From the NCBI GenBank assembly GCA_021780355.1, contig JAJXYX010000059.1, positions 1 to 54,117 of the forward strand: a stretch of DNA of 54,117 nt. The letters run 5' to 3'. Below the pieces are notes generated by a model. The model was not told the origin of the DNA, did no database searches, and saw only the letters and a list, made by a program, of their open reading frames with translations. The translations under genes were made by a program, and so were the position numbers. This stretch comes from a bacterium (lineage in GTDB: Bacteria; Chlamydiota; Chlamydiia; Chlamydiales; SM23-39). Position 1 is the first letter of the stretch. Every line of letters begins with the position of its first letter. Shown piece after piece: positions 34,893-44,205 of this stretch.

Positions 34893-36261
34893 CTATTTTC
34901 TTGTGTAGGATCAAAAAAAGGCTCGGCAGAATCAAGATAAAATTCCCCGCTGCAATCATGAGCGTATAGCGCGCCGAAGATCCGACATCAATATGCTCTG
35001 GAGGAATGAATCCAAAAAGAATCGTTAGCATAGAGCCGATAAGTCCTAAAAGAATCACGAGAAAAAGCCCTAAGCGGCCGCCTGGAATTTGAAAAATCCT
35101 TTGCACAGGTTTTGCGCGGAGCCGATAGCCGGCAAGGAACATCAGGACATACATGAGCATGTAAAGGGAGTTGGAAAGAGCCGTTAAAAACCAATAAAAA
35201 GCATTTACGGAAGGCAAGAACAGCAATAAGAAACAAAATAGGGTGACTAAAACCGCTTGCCCGATTAAAATCCGCCCGGCTACTCCATGCCGATTGATCT
35301 TAGTCAAAGACTTGGGTAAAAAACCATACTGAGCTGCCTGCAAAAGTCCTTTGGCAGGAGAGATCAGCCAATTGATCATCCCCCCGATACTTCCGATGAC
35401 AATCAGAAGAGTCATGCAAGGAACTAAAAACCCTAAGCCAAAGACTTGAAAGAAATTATCAAATACCTGCATGAGTCCGCCGGCGAGATTGATTTGAGAC
35501 GAAGGGAGGACGACAGCGATCGCCAAGGAACCAAAAAGCATCGTCCCAAGGATATACACAGAGGAGAGAAGGATCGCTTTAGGAAATGTTCTTTGGGGAT
35601 GAGGAATATGAGCAATGTGTACGCCCGAGAGTTCCATGCCAAGAAATGATCCCATTACGGCCTGCAAAGCTGTCCATGTGTCGATTTTCGCCAAAGAGGG
35701 AAAGATGGCCTGAGCTGAAATTTCAATTTGAAAAGGATGGCCGGATGCTGCCCAAAAGCTAGCTAGCACAATAAGAAACAACATGGGAAATACCGTTCCC
35801 GCAGTGGCAAAGATCGTATTGATCGTAGAAGAGATCCGAAGGCCAAAAAGATTCGCTAGCGTGAGCCCCCAAAAAATACTTGCAATCGCAGAGATCATGT
35901 ATATCTTGTGATTCATCAAGGTCGGATCAAAAAGATAAGCAAGGGTTCCCGCGATAAAGGTCAATATCGTGGGATACCAAACAATAGTATTAATCCATTG
36001 CAGCCAAATGGCCAGCATGCCAAAACTTTCTCCAAACGCCGCTTTCACCCAATGATAAATCCCCCCCTCTTCCGGAAAGGTCGCAGAGAGTTCAGCCGCA
36101 ACGAGAGCGCTTGGGAAAAGAAAAAATACAGCGGAAAAGAGAAAGAAGAAGATCAGGGGAGCCCCAAAAATCGCGCTTGCCGGCAAATTGCGATTGCTAT
36201 CGATGGCCGATATAATCAAAAGAACAAGAGCAAAAAAGGAAATCTTAGCTCGAGAGGACAC
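34882..36261 (-). CDS. APC-family amino acid permease (glutamate/GABA-antiporter-like)
   Basis: This 459-residue protein has about 12 membrane segments with APC features: AELSATFPEEGGIYHWVKAAFG near the first third and FLVPCMTLLIVIGSIGGMINW later. It resembles the XasA/GadC group of amino acid antiporters, consistent with intracellular scavenging. The start is GTG 36261 behind AGGTGG. The 3' end overlaps ogt by 11 bases. Confidence 0.82.
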   Translation of the reverse strand: MSSRAKISFFALVLLIISAIDSNRNLPASAIFGAPLIFFFLFSAVFFLFPSALVAAELSATFPEEGGIYHWVKAAFGESFGMLAIWLQWINTIVWYPTILTFIAGTLAYLFDPTLMNHKIYMISAIASIFWGLTLANLFGLRISSTINTIFATAGTVFPMLFLIVLASFWAASGHPFQIEISAQAIFPSLAKIDTWTALQAVMGSFLGMELSGVHIAHIPHPQRTFPKAILLSSVYILGTMLFGSLAIAVVLPSSQINLAGGLMQVFDNFFQVFGLGFLVPCMTLLIVIGSIGGMINWLISPAKGLLQAAQYGFLPKSLTKINRHGVAGRILIGQAVLVTLFCFLLLFLPSVNAFYWFLTALSNSLYMLMYVLMFLAGYRLRAKPVQRIFQIPGGRLGLFLVILLGLIGSMLTILFGFIPPEHIDVGSSARYTLMIAAGNFILILPSLFLILHKKIATK

Positions 36262-36401
36262 GTTCCCACCTATACATCAGTTTTTCGGTATACTCAAGTT
36301 CATAAAAGAACCGCTTATTTTTCACTATCGTTACATAAAGACTTGTCGAAAAAATGGATTTTGACTAAAATGAAGTTGAACTTCAAAAAACGCAAACCCT
36401 T

Positions 36402-37562
36402 ATGTTTAAAAGAGAAATAGAAGAAGAACTACTCAACCTTTCCAAGGATTACCCTGTCGTAACGGTGATTGGCCCCAGACAATCAGGCAAAACTACCGTG
36501 GTCAAATCCGTCTTTTCTCAAAAAAAATATGCCAACCTCGAATTTCCTGACGTCCGATCTATGGCGCTGGAGGATCCTAGAGGCTTTTTAGAGCAATTCC
36601 CAGACGGGGGAATTTTAGATGAAATCCAAAGAGCCCCCGAGCTACTCTCCTACATTCAGCCAATCGTCGATGAAAAAGATCAAAAAGGGATGTTTATTCT
36701 CACCGGCTCTCATCAAATAGAACTGCAAGAAGCCGTCTTTCAATCCTTAGCAGGACGAACAGCTCTTTTGACGCTGCTCCCCATGAATTTACTCGAACTG
36801 CAGCAAGCAGGCTTTCATTTGTCTATCGATGAATGGATGCTTAAAGGGGGATATCCTCGCATTTACAAAGATCTATTGGATCCCACAAAAGCTTATCGAA
36901 ACTACGTACAAACGTATGTCGAACGAGATTTGCGACAATTAATTCAGGTGAAAGATTTATTGCAATTTGAAAGGTTCGTTCAAATCCTGGCCGGCCGAAT
37001 TGGTCAAATTCTGAATATGGAAGAAATTGGAGGAGAAATAGGCCTCTCTTCTCATACGGTTAAACATTGGATCTCCATTTTAGAAGCCTCTTTTATCGTT
37101 TTTCGTCTCCAACCTTATTTTGAAAATTTTGGCAAACGCATCATTAAATCACCCAAACTTTACTTCAATGACGTAGGTTTAGCCGCCTATTTGTTGGGAA
37201 TCCAAAATGAAATCCAGATGAATCGAGATCCCCTCAGAGGAAATTTATTTGAAAACGCCGTCCTTCTGGAATTAAAAAAACATCATTTTAACCAAGGACT
37301 TGACTCCCCTCTTTTTTACTATCGAGACATGCAAAAAAATGAAATAGACATTATTTACAAAAAAGCAAACGAACTCATTCCAATAGAAATTAAATCATCG
37401 AAAACATATCACCAAGATTTTATAAAAAAACTCGGATATTTTCATTCACTAGCCCCTGAACGCGTGAAAAAATCTTTTCTTATCTACGCAGGAGATCTAG
37501 AGCAATCAATCCAAACAACACAACTACTTAATTTTCAACATGCAACGCAAGCTTTAAACTAA
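36402..37562 (+). CDS. AAA ATPase with DUF4143 domain
   Basis: This 386-residue protein has Walker A GPRQSGKT (24-31), Walker B-like GGILDEIQ and the sensor ILTGSHQIELQ, followed by a C-terminal DUF4143 nuclease-like domain (LFENAVLLELKKHH, then NEIDIIYKKANELIPIEIKS). The D-x-D and E-x-K arrangement resembles PDDEXK folds. Members are stand-alone ATPases of unknown role, frequent in symbionts and in mobile regions. The gene stands alone. Confidence 0.85.
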   Translation: MFKREIEEELLNLSKDYPVVTVIGPRQSGKTTVVKSVFSQKKYANLEFPDVRSMALEDPRGFLEQFPDGGILDEIQRAPELLSYIQPIVDEKDQKGMFILTGSHQIELQEAVFQSLAGRTALLTLLPMNLLELQQAGFHLSIDEWMLKGGYPRIYKDLLDPTKAYRNYVQTYVERDLRQLIQVKDLLQFERFVQILAGRIGQILNMEEIGGEIGLSSHTVKHWISILEASFIVFRLQPYFENFGKRIIKSPKLYFNDVGLAAYLLGIQNEIQMNRDPLRGNLFENAVLLELKKHHFNQGLDSPLFYYRDMQKNEIDIIYKKANELIPIEIKSSKTYHQDFIKKLGYFHSLAPERVKKSFLIYAGDLEQSIQTTQLLNFQHATQALN

Positions 37563-37607
37563 AAGCTTTAATAAAGGTTCAATTTTTCTACGATGAATAA
37601 GTCTCTA

Positions 37608-37780
37608 TATACCGTTCGTGACTCGAGAATCGGCTATTGGACGGGATTGAAAGTTACCAAAAATCGATTCTTACAAAGGAGGATTGTATTGATTTAATAC
37701 CCCCCCATTTTTTGTAACAATCGATTTTTGACAGCTTTCAATCCCGCCTAGCGGCCAAATTTTGAATTACCTTGGATATA
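37608..37780. repeat. Dispersed palindromic repeat, element 9 (A left, C right: mosaic)
   Basis: The left end is TATACCGTTCGTGACTCGAG (A) and the right end is TTTGAATTACCTTGGATATA (C). Both inner arms are of the ATTGAAAGCT type, unlike every other copy. The core is GATTCTTACAAAGGAGG, paired with a slipped complement containing CCCCCATTTTTTGTAACAATC-like bases. This is the most rearranged full-length copy. Confidence 0.92.
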
Positions 37781-37850
37781 CCACCGAAAAACACTACCCA
37801 ATTTAAAGAAAACAAGGTAAAATGAATCTCTAAAAAAACAGAAATTATTT

Positions 37851-39092
37851 ATGAATTTCAAAGAACTCGGCCTATTAAACGAACTTCTCAAAGCCATTGA
37901 AGAAAAGGGGTACGATTCCCCCACTCCCATTCAACAGCTTGCTATCCCTCTTGTCTTAGAGGGAACTGATCTCATGGCTGGAGCTCAAACGGGCACGGGG
38001 AAAACAGCTGGCTTTACCCTCCCTCTTCTACAAAAGCTGATGCTAAACTGCAAACATCAACATAAAGTAAGGGCTCTTATTTTGACGCCTACGCGCGAGC
38101 TGGCAGCTCAGGTGGGAGAAAATGTAAAAACCTATGGTAAATATCTTCCCTTGAAATCCACAGTGATTTTTGGAGGGGTCAACATCAATCCTCAGATCAA
38201 CGCGCTGCGAAAAGGAGTGGAAATTGTCATTGCAACTCCTGGCCGGCTCTTAGATCTCACTTCCCAACAAGCACTCGATCTAACGTCTGTGGAGATGCTT
38301 GTCCTTGACGAAGCGGATAGAATGTTGGACATGGGTTTCATCCATGATATACGTAAAATTTTGGCCATTTTACCCAAAAACCGGCAAAACCTTTTATTTT
38401 CCGCCACTTTCTCCCCAGAGATCAAAAACCTGGCGGCAAGCTTTCTTAAATCACCTAAAACCATTGAAGCGGCTCGCCACAACACCCCTGCAGAGCTCGT
38501 CGTGCAGCGTATCTATCCCGTAGACAACCAACGGAAAAAAGAACTGCTCTCGTTTTTAATTTCTTCCAACAACTGGAAACAAGTTCTCGTATTTGCCCGC
38601 ACAAAACATGGATCGAACCGCCTTGCTCAATACTTGACTAAAGAAAAAATTCCCGCAGCCGCTATTCACGGCAACAAGAGTCAGTCAGCGAGAACAAAAG
38701 CTCTAGAAGACTTCAAACAAGGAGCTATCCGAGTTCTTGTAGCAACTGACATTGCGGCGCGAGGACTGGATATTAACCAACTCCCTCACGTTATCAATTT
38801 TGAGCTCCCCAACGTTCCTGAAGATTATGTGCATCGCATTGGCCGGACAGGGCGCGCAGGCAACGCAGGAGAAGCTATTTCCCTAGTTTGCATCGATGAA
38901 CATAAATTGCTTCAAGATATTGAACGCCTCCTCAAGAAAAAAATCCCAAGTACGATCATTGCAGGATATGAGCCCGATCCTTCCATTGAAGCACAACCTA
39001 TTCCCAATGGACAAAATAGAAGAGGTCACCAGACTTCTTTCCCCAAAAGACATCAGCATTTCCATGGGAAAAAGCCTGGTACATCAAAATGA
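37851..39092 (+). CDS. rhlE: DEAD-box RNA helicase, RhlE-like
   Basis: This 413-residue helicase has all the DEAD-box motifs: Q motif [10 protein letters not shown], motif I AQTGTGKT (45-52), [24 protein letters not shown], and in the second lobe [11 protein letters not shown] and [10 protein letters not shown]. It unwinds RNA duplexes with ATP. The short basic C-terminus and the overall order are RhlE-like, but other DEAD-box paralogues cannot be excluded. Confidence 0.9.
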   Translation: MNFKELGLLNELLKAIEEKGYDSPTPIQQLAIPLVLEGTDLMAGAQTGTGKTAGFTLPLLQKLMLNCKHQHKVRALILTPTRELAAQVGENVKTYGKYLPLKSTVIFGGVNINPQINALRKGVEIVIATPGRLLDLTSQQALDLTSVEMLVLDEADRMLDMGFIHDIRKILAILPKNRQNLLFSATFSPEIKNLAASFLKSPKTIEAARHNTPAELVVQRIYPVDNQRKKELLSFLISSNNWKQVLVFARTKHGSNRLAQYLTKEKIPAAAIHGNKSQSARTKALEDFKQGAIRVLVATDIAARGLDINQLPHVINFELPNVPEDYVHRIGRTGRAGNAGEAISLVCIDEHKLLQDIERLLKKKIPSTIIAGYEPDPSIEAQPIPNGQNRRGHQTSFPKRHQHFHGKKPGTSK

Positions 39093-39203
39093 ATGCAAAA
39101 GAACCTACCAATTTAGACTCGTCTTCCATAGAATGAAGGTTGCACGGAAAGAAAAATTTTAGTTACATAAAAATCTAATGGAGATGGAATGCAAGAGAGG
39201 CAG

Positions 39204-39267
39204 TCGGGGAAAGCCCCCGATGCCCCACCGGGCACAAATTAGCCTCCTCCTGAACGCTTAGAGGAGG
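39204..39267. terminator. Cluster of short hairpins between convergent genes
   Basis: Three small stems lie between the helicase and polymerase genes: TCGGGG/CCCCGA, TGCCC/GGGCA and CCTCCTC/GAGGAGG (39243-39249 with 39261-39267). None has a T tract. They may end transcription or be leftovers of a GC-rich repeat. Confidence 0.4.
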
Positions 39268-39274
39268 GATCTCT

Positions 39275-40498
39275 TTATTCCAAAAATTCTTGCTTATCTG
39301 GAATTCTCGTAAAGGCAATTTTCGTCCCTGAAAAAGAGTCATCTGAAAGAGTTCCAAACGAGATGGAGTCTTTTCCATATTTTTGATTGATCGAATCTAA
39401 GGCTTGAGAGATTTTCTTTCTTTTTTCTCTCGAATCGTCGGCAAAAAACTCTCGCTGCTCAGAACAAGCTGGCTCTAATTTAGACAAGACAATCGATATC
39501 TTTTTCATCTTGGCAGAGCCTGTAAGATGGATGATTTGATTCCACATATCTTGAAAAAGGGATAAAAATGTCAAATGATCATCTACTTGGTCGCAAGCTC
39601 TATCCAATTCAAAAGATCCCGTTTCTTCCAAGCTGACAGATAAACTCATCTTTGAGGCGGCAAGCCCCGTTCTTCTAAGACGGCTAGCTACTTTAGCAGT
39701 CAGCCTTCTTCCTACAGTTCGAGCCTCATCGGGATGTCTAAGTTCCGGCGGCAATACGCGGCTATGGCCTAAACTTCTGCGCTCTGTTTCTTTGTCCGGA
39801 AGATCGATGCCCTGCAAATGGTGCCACATCTGCTCTCCCTCAACGCTCCCCCAAGCTTTTCTCATCTGCTGCGAGTTTAAAGAGCAAAGCATCTTGACAT
39901 CCAAAATGCCTCGGCTTTTCAAACGAACTTCCCTATTCGCCCCAATGCCCGGCAAATCGCGCAGCTTTAAAGAGTAAAGTATTTGAGGAAGATCTTCTGG
40001 ATGAATAAAAATCAGGCCATCGGGTTTTTTCATATCCGTGGCCACTTTCGCTAAATAACGATTGGGAGCGATCCCGATAGAACAGCGAAGACACTCTCCC
40101 ACATTCTCCCGAAGCCCCCGCTTAATTTTTCCTGCCAGCTCCCCTGCATTTCTGCTTTCATTATCCATCAACCGGCAAGCCACTTCATCAATAGAGCAAA
40201 CTTTGTCTATAGGCACATGGCGATCGATTTCTTTCAAAATCCTTTCATGAAACTCTGTATACGCTTCATGCTTTGCCAAGATGCAAACCAGATGAGGACA
40301 CAGTTTTTTCGCTTCCCAAACAGGCGTTCCCGTTTTCACCCCAAAAGCTTTAGCTTCATAGCTTGCCGCAATCGCACAGGTCACATCTGTATGCACAGGA
40401 ACCACAGCCACAGGCCTTCCCCTCAAGCTCGGATCTAGCTGCTGCTCCACACTGGCAAAATAGCTATTGAAGTCAATGTACATCCATCGATTACCCAT
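39275..40498 (-). CDS. dinB: Y-family DNA polymerase (DinB-like)
   Basis: This 407-residue translesion polymerase has the catalytic residues Asp9 (YIDFNSYFASVE) and Asp104-Glu105 (CSIDEVACRL). RCSIGIAPNRYLAKVATDMKKPDG is the conserved palm motif, and LRDLPGIGANREVRL the helix-hairpin-helix. The little-finger domain (about 245-350) is more divergent than in typical DinB, and the enzyme may belong to a lineage-specific group between DinB and ImuB. It likely copies past DNA damage. Confidence 0.85.
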   Translation of the reverse strand: MGNRWMYIDFNSYFASVEQQLDPSLRGRPVAVVPVHTDVTCAIAASYEAKAFGVKTGTPVWEAKKLCPHLVCILAKHEAYTEFHERILKEIDRHVPIDKVCSIDEVACRLMDNESRNAGELAGKIKRGLRENVGECLRCSIGIAPNRYLAKVATDMKKPDGLIFIHPEDLPQILYSLKLRDLPGIGANREVRLKSRGILDVKMLCSLNSQQMRKAWGSVEGEQMWHHLQGIDLPDKETERRSLGHSRVLPPELRHPDEARTVGRRLTAKVASRLRRTGLAASKMSLSVSLEETGSFELDRACDQVDDHLTFLSLFQDMWNQIIHLTGSAKMKKISIVLSKLEPACSEQREFFADDSREKRKKISQALDSINQKYGKDSISFGTLSDDSFSGTKIAFTRIPDKQEFLE

Positions 40499-40618
40499 GT
40501 CTTAACTATAAACCCAAAGGAAAAAAAAGAAAACTTTTGGGGCTACAAAAAGTAGGAGAGATCTTGACCAAAAAGAAAAATTTTGAGAAAACTATTCGCT
40601 TCAAAAAAAGAGGTTCGC

Positions 40619-41035
40619 ATGACAATAACATTTTCTGGAAATGGGCTACTCACCTTCCCTACCAAAGAAGAAATCATTGAACATTTGCGCGGCCATTATC
40701 TCACTTGCGAGGAAAATTACCCCTCTCTAACCCAAAAGAAGATTATAGAAACAATTGCTCTTAATTTTGCTAACACCAGAGAATATCCCCTGGGGCTAAA
40801 AAATAGCGTTCTCGTAGTTCTTTCCGCAAGAAAACTAAGCTTGCCAGACACAGTCATGAAAGTCATGAGGATTCATTTAATCATAGCCTTATTCTACTGC
40901 GCGAGTGGAAGAGAAAATTACAAATGCTTTGTAGAGCTTTCAAAACCTCAGCCCTTACGCGAAAAATCCTACTTGTTTTCTATTGAAGAACCGCATCCGG
41001 ATCTTCCTAAAAAAAGTTACTCCGATCTTCTATGA
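40619..41035 (+). CDS. Hypothetical protein, 138 residues
   Basis: I do not recognise this protein. It is soluble and without clear motifs. The start ATG 40619 has AGAGG seven bases upstream; an in-frame codon at 40583 lacks one. Its stop overlaps the HIT gene start (ATGA), so the two are coupled, which is the only functional clue. Confidence 0.65.
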   Translation: MTITFSGNGLLTFPTKEEIIEHLRGHYLTCEENYPSLTQKKIIETIALNFANTREYPLGLKNSVLVVLSARKLSLPDTVMKVMRIHLIIALFYCASGRENYKCFVELSKPQPLREKSYLFSIEEPHPDLPKKSYSDLL

Positions 41036-41538
41036 CCTCATTTCGATTAGCTATAGCTTTATTTTTCAGCATCATCTCCTTAGCAAGAGCCCATTCAGAA
41101 TCGACCTTTTGCGCCTTTTGCCATCCTAAGATCATCACAGCCCAGTTTGTCGATGAGACAACCTATTTTTATATCATCATCGATCACGAACCGCGAGTCC
41201 GAGGCCATTTGCTCATCATCCCCAAAAGACATGTCGTGAAAGCCCACGAGCTGACTGCTGACGAATGGAAGGAACTTTCCCCTATCATCAACCGAGTTGC
41301 CGCTGTTTTTTCAAAACAGTTTGGCATAGATCAGTACATCTTTTGGGAAAAAAACGGCCCTCTTGCTTTTCAAACCGTTCCCCACGTCCATTTTCATGTG
41401 GTCCCAGCAACCGCCCCGACATGGGGAGACATTTTCAATATCCAACCCCGGCGCCTCTCTCCCGAAGAAGTAAAAGATGAGAGCCTCTTTTTCCAGCGCT
41501 GCTTTAAACTTGAAAAACTTCGAAGCGTTTTGCAATAA
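41032..41538 (+). CDS. HIT-family nucleotide hydrolase with signal peptide
   Basis: This 168-residue protein has the histidine triad PHVHFHVVP (His118, His120, His122), an HIT fold start with CAFCHPKI (two cysteines as in zinc-binding HINT forms) and RGHLLIIPKRHV. The family hydrolyses nucleoside phosphoramidates or dinucleotides. The first 20 residues are a clean cleavable signal (LAIALFFSIISLARA), which is unusual for HIT proteins and suggests action in the periplasm, inclusion or host. Confidence 0.85.
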   Translation: MTSFRLAIALFFSIISLARAHSESTFCAFCHPKIITAQFVDETTYFYIIIDHEPRVRGHLLIIPKRHVVKAHELTADEWKELSPIINRVAAVFSKQFGIDQYIFWEKNGPLAFQTVPHVHFHVVPATAPTWGDIFNIQPRRLSPEEVKDESLFFQRCFKLEKLRSVLQ

Positions 41539-41544
41539 TTTTGT

Positions 41545-41561
41545 TATACCCAAGGTGATTC
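41545..41561. repeat. Solo C-type repeat end
   Basis: TATACCCAAGGTGATTC is identical in order to the outer end of the C module (compare element 1). Only unrelated sequence follows, so the rest has been lost. Confidence 0.55.
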
Positions 41562-41618
41562 TCTTTACAATCCTTGGCGAATGGAAGAGGCGCGCAATAC
41601 ATCGATTTTAAAAACCTT

Positions 41619-42098
41619 TCAAATCAGCAGCTCCATTTGGTAGTGAGGAACTGGATGCCAGCTGGCAATGAATGTTCCTGTTATTTTAAACCCGACCTTT
41701 TCATAGACATGAATGGCTCTGGTATTGGTTGCTTCTGGATCTATCAGCACTCTTTTCATATTTGAAAAATGAGTAGTTAAAAATCTTCGGATCATAGGGG
41801 CAGCAAGCCCCTTACCCAAATAGTTTGGATCGCAAATAAATACATCCAAGGTGATCGCATCGTTTCCTTCATGAGAAGTGATGAGAAAGGCGAATGGAGT
41901 CTCTTGATCATACCCCACCCAATAAGTCGTATCGGATTTTCCCTGAAAAAAATTTTCTAAACCATCTAACGTGTTTTGCAGTCCTACACCATGCATCCAG
42001 GTTTTGATGTGTTGTTGTTCAAACCATTGGTGCAGCATAGACCTTTGAGAAGATATAGCAGGAGCAAAGTGAAATTCATTTGCATGCATTTGAGTCAT
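41619..42098 (-). CDS. GNAT acetyltransferase, AAC(6')-like
   Basis: This 159-residue protein reads LDVFICDPNYLGKGLAAPMI, then RVLIDPEATNTRAIHVYEKVGF, close to the pattern of AAC(6')-Ib-type aminoglycoside acetyltransferases and related siderophore-type GNATs. The acetyl-CoA loop is LGKGLAAP. It overlaps the CPT-GNAT fusion gene by four bases and is third in a coupled three-gene operon with an APH-fold kinase. Confidence 0.8.
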   Translation of the reverse strand: MTQMHANEFHFAPAISSQRSMLHQWFEQQHIKTWMHGVGLQNTLDGLENFFQGKSDTTYWVGYDQETPFAFLITSHEGNDAITLDVFICDPNYLGKGLAAPMIRRFLTTHFSNMKRVLIDPEATNTRAIHVYEKVGFKITGTFIASWHPVPHYQMELLI

Positions 42099-43204
42099 AA
42101 AGATTTATTTTTCAGTCTCTTCATGAGCCAAAAGATAAGATCATCATCTAATAGATAAGTTTGTCCAGGCTCGGTGGCTTGCCCTTTATAAGTTATGCCA
42201 TTTCCATCGGGAATATAGCCTAATTGAAAATAAAGCTGCTGTGCTGGACCATAATCGCGATATAAGCCAACTCCAATCCCTATTCTATCATGTCCTTCTT
42301 CGATAGCAAGATTCTCTATCCATTTGATCAGTGCCGTTCCAAGACCTTTTCTTCTATGCTCTTCGTCAATCCAAATAGCGTTGATTTCAGGAATATGGCT
42401 ATTCAAGAAAAAAGGATATTCCGACTTGCGAAGCAAGCTGCCATAACCCAATATCTCTTGATTTTTTTCCACTACTACTACACTGCGTATCCCGCTTTCC
42501 TGTTCTTCGTAATAGGTATTCCAAAGCGCCGTAGTTTTTTCTGGAGTAGACCAAGGAAAGCAATATCGCTTCACTATGGTTGAAATATCTGCTTTTTGAA
42601 GAGGACGCAAGAGAGGCTGATTCTCGCAACCAGAAGTCAAGGATTTAATCTTTTCAATATTTTCAGCCAAAGTTGCATGGTGAGTGTCTATTTCCAAATC
42701 ATAAGTAGCATCAGCATGCACTTTATGAAATTGTCCGCGCGCAGATCCTACGATTCGATTGCCGCGCTCTTTCTCCCTTTGCTCTAAAACAGAAAGAGGA
42801 GCGTTGACTCCTACCCACAACACCTTAAAATCTTTCAAAAGCGCTTTCCACTGATCTACCGATCTTTTCCCAAAGGAAACATCATCAATAATCAAATGAT
42901 GTCCCATTTTGGCCAGCAAAAGCACGACTTCTTGAAATGTATCCGCTATCTTTTCCGCATAAGGTCCGATCTGAAGCTCTTGAATAGAGCTGCCTGATTC
43001 ATCAACGCTCTGTTTCCAACTATATCCAAGGGGAGCAAAGCCTCCTGTCCAATCATTGACTTTTTCAGGCATCCAACCGATGATTTTATCGATGCCTACA
43101 TGCAAAAACAACTCGTCGAATGCATGCTGCAGCCCTTTTGCCAATGTTGTTTTGCCACTGCTGGACGGCCCATTTAAGTAGATAATCTGCGTAGTCATCT
43201 TCAT
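42095..43204 (-). CDS. Chloramphenicol phosphotransferase-like kinase fused to a GNAT domain
   Basis: Residues 1-190 form a CPT-type P-loop kinase: Walker A LNGPSSSGKTTLAKGL, MGHHLIIDDVSFGK, VNAPLSVLEQREKERGNR. Known CPT phosphorylates the 3'-hydroxyl of chloramphenicol. Residues about 195-360 form a GNAT acetyltransferase with the acetyl-CoA loop IDEEHRRKGLGTALIKW and the tail YFQLGYIPDGNGITY. The stop overlaps the AAC(6')-like gene and the start overlaps the upstream kinase gene (ATGA both). The fusion joins two drug-inactivating chemistries; the substrates are unknown. Confidence 0.82.
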   Translation of the reverse strand: MKMTTQIIYLNGPSSSGKTTLAKGLQHAFDELFLHVGIDKIIGWMPEKVNDWTGGFAPLGYSWKQSVDESGSSIQELQIGPYAEKIADTFQEVVLLLAKMGHHLIIDDVSFGKRSVDQWKALLKDFKVLWVGVNAPLSVLEQREKERGNRIVGSARGQFHKVHADATYDLEIDTHHATLAENIEKIKSLTSGCENQPLLRPLQKADISTIVKRYCFPWSTPEKTTALWNTYYEEQESGIRSVVVVEKNQEILGYGSLLRKSEYPFFLNSHIPEINAIWIDEEHRRKGLGTALIKWIENLAIEEGHDRIGIGVGLYRDYGPAQQLYFQLGYIPDGNGITYKGQATEPGQTYLLDDDLIFWLMKRLKNKSL

Positions 43205-44097
43205 AAATTCTCTTCAAGATATTGACGATTATATTGATAAATCTTTGAATCTTTCTTCTTCCAGATTCCACACTTCACCGTAAATCCAATGGCTGCAATA
43301 GCCCTGCTTAAGCACAAAAGAGGCAAAATACGATGATAATCAGGAACTTTTCTAATTTTAGCGTAACCATCAAGAAATGATTGTTTATAAGAGGCTGAAG
43401 CGGACCATTCGCCAAATCCCAAAGGACAAAAATCTTCTTCAGCAAATCCTCCGCGAGCGGACGACCAATCGATCACTCCTTGAATCTTTCCTTGATCTGC
43501 AATGAGATTGCCTGGTCGAAAATCGCGATGTATGATGCAAGGGCCATCCGCCTCAAGCAAAAGATCGATGCGGCTCTCATAAAATCTGCGGCATTTTTCG
43601 AGAAGAGTGGAAGGTAAATGATCTCGACACTCCTGCATTCCTTCATCAAATTTCAATGCAAAAGCAATCCGAGGATCTAAAGATAATTGACCAGACTCAG
43701 TAAGATCTCCATAGCCGCCGACGGAATCGAAATGAATCGTAGCAAGGAGAGAGCCTATTTCGAAGCAAAGCTCATCGGTCAAACTCTCTTTATTCAGTAA
43801 ATTCCCAGGTAGAAATTCCATAAGGACAGCTCCATGTAGATCACCTTTTGGAGGCACCATCTGAACGACGCGGGGAATTGGAATCTTTTCACGAAAATAA
43901 TTCAAAAAATAAGCTTCGCGCAAATAATCGCCAGCGCGAGAACATATTTTAAGAATGAACTCCTCGCCATTAGGCTGCGTGATTTTAAAAACCGTCGCAA
44001 CCATGGCATCTTCGTGATCGATGAGCGTAAATTGCGCCTCTGGAAGGTTTAGTCGATGCTTATAAAGAGAGATCAAAAAGTCCATATTCGCTCTCAT
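43201..44097 (-). CDS. APH-family phosphotransferase
   Basis: This 298-residue kinase-like protein has the catalytic loop CIIHRDFRPGNLIA and the metal segment GVIDWSSARGG. LKICSRAGDYLREAYFLNYF holds the ATP-lysine region. It is first in a three-gene operon in which each stop overlaps the next start, followed by the CPT-GNAT fusion and an AAC(6')-like enzyme. The context supports small-molecule modification, possibly drug or natural-product inactivation. Confidence 0.85.
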   Translation of the reverse strand: MRANMDFLISLYKHRLNLPEAQFTLIDHEDAMVATVFKITQPNGEEFILKICSRAGDYLREAYFLNYFREKIPIPRVVQMVPPKGDLHGAVLMEFLPGNLLNKESLTDELCFEIGSLLATIHFDSVGGYGDLTESGQLSLDPRIAFALKFDEGMQECRDHLPSTLLEKCRRFYESRIDLLLEADGPCIIHRDFRPGNLIADQGKIQGVIDWSSARGGFAEEDFCPLGFGEWSASASYKQSFLDGYAKIRKVPDYHRILPLLCLSRAIAAIGFTVKCGIWKKKDSKIYQYNRQYLEENL

Positions 44098-44205
44098 AGG
44101 GATTTAGATATTGTTTTATTATAGCGAAAGAAAAGCTGCTGAGATATCTCGATACGAAGAAGAGAAACTAAAATGTCATCCTCAAACAAGCGAAAGATCT
44201 CGGCT

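Noticed and set aside
9117-37780. Palindromic repeats as plain intrinsic terminators
   Set aside because: They lack T tracts, end in TATA with mosaic ends, and several lie between divergent genes or inside transposase remnants.
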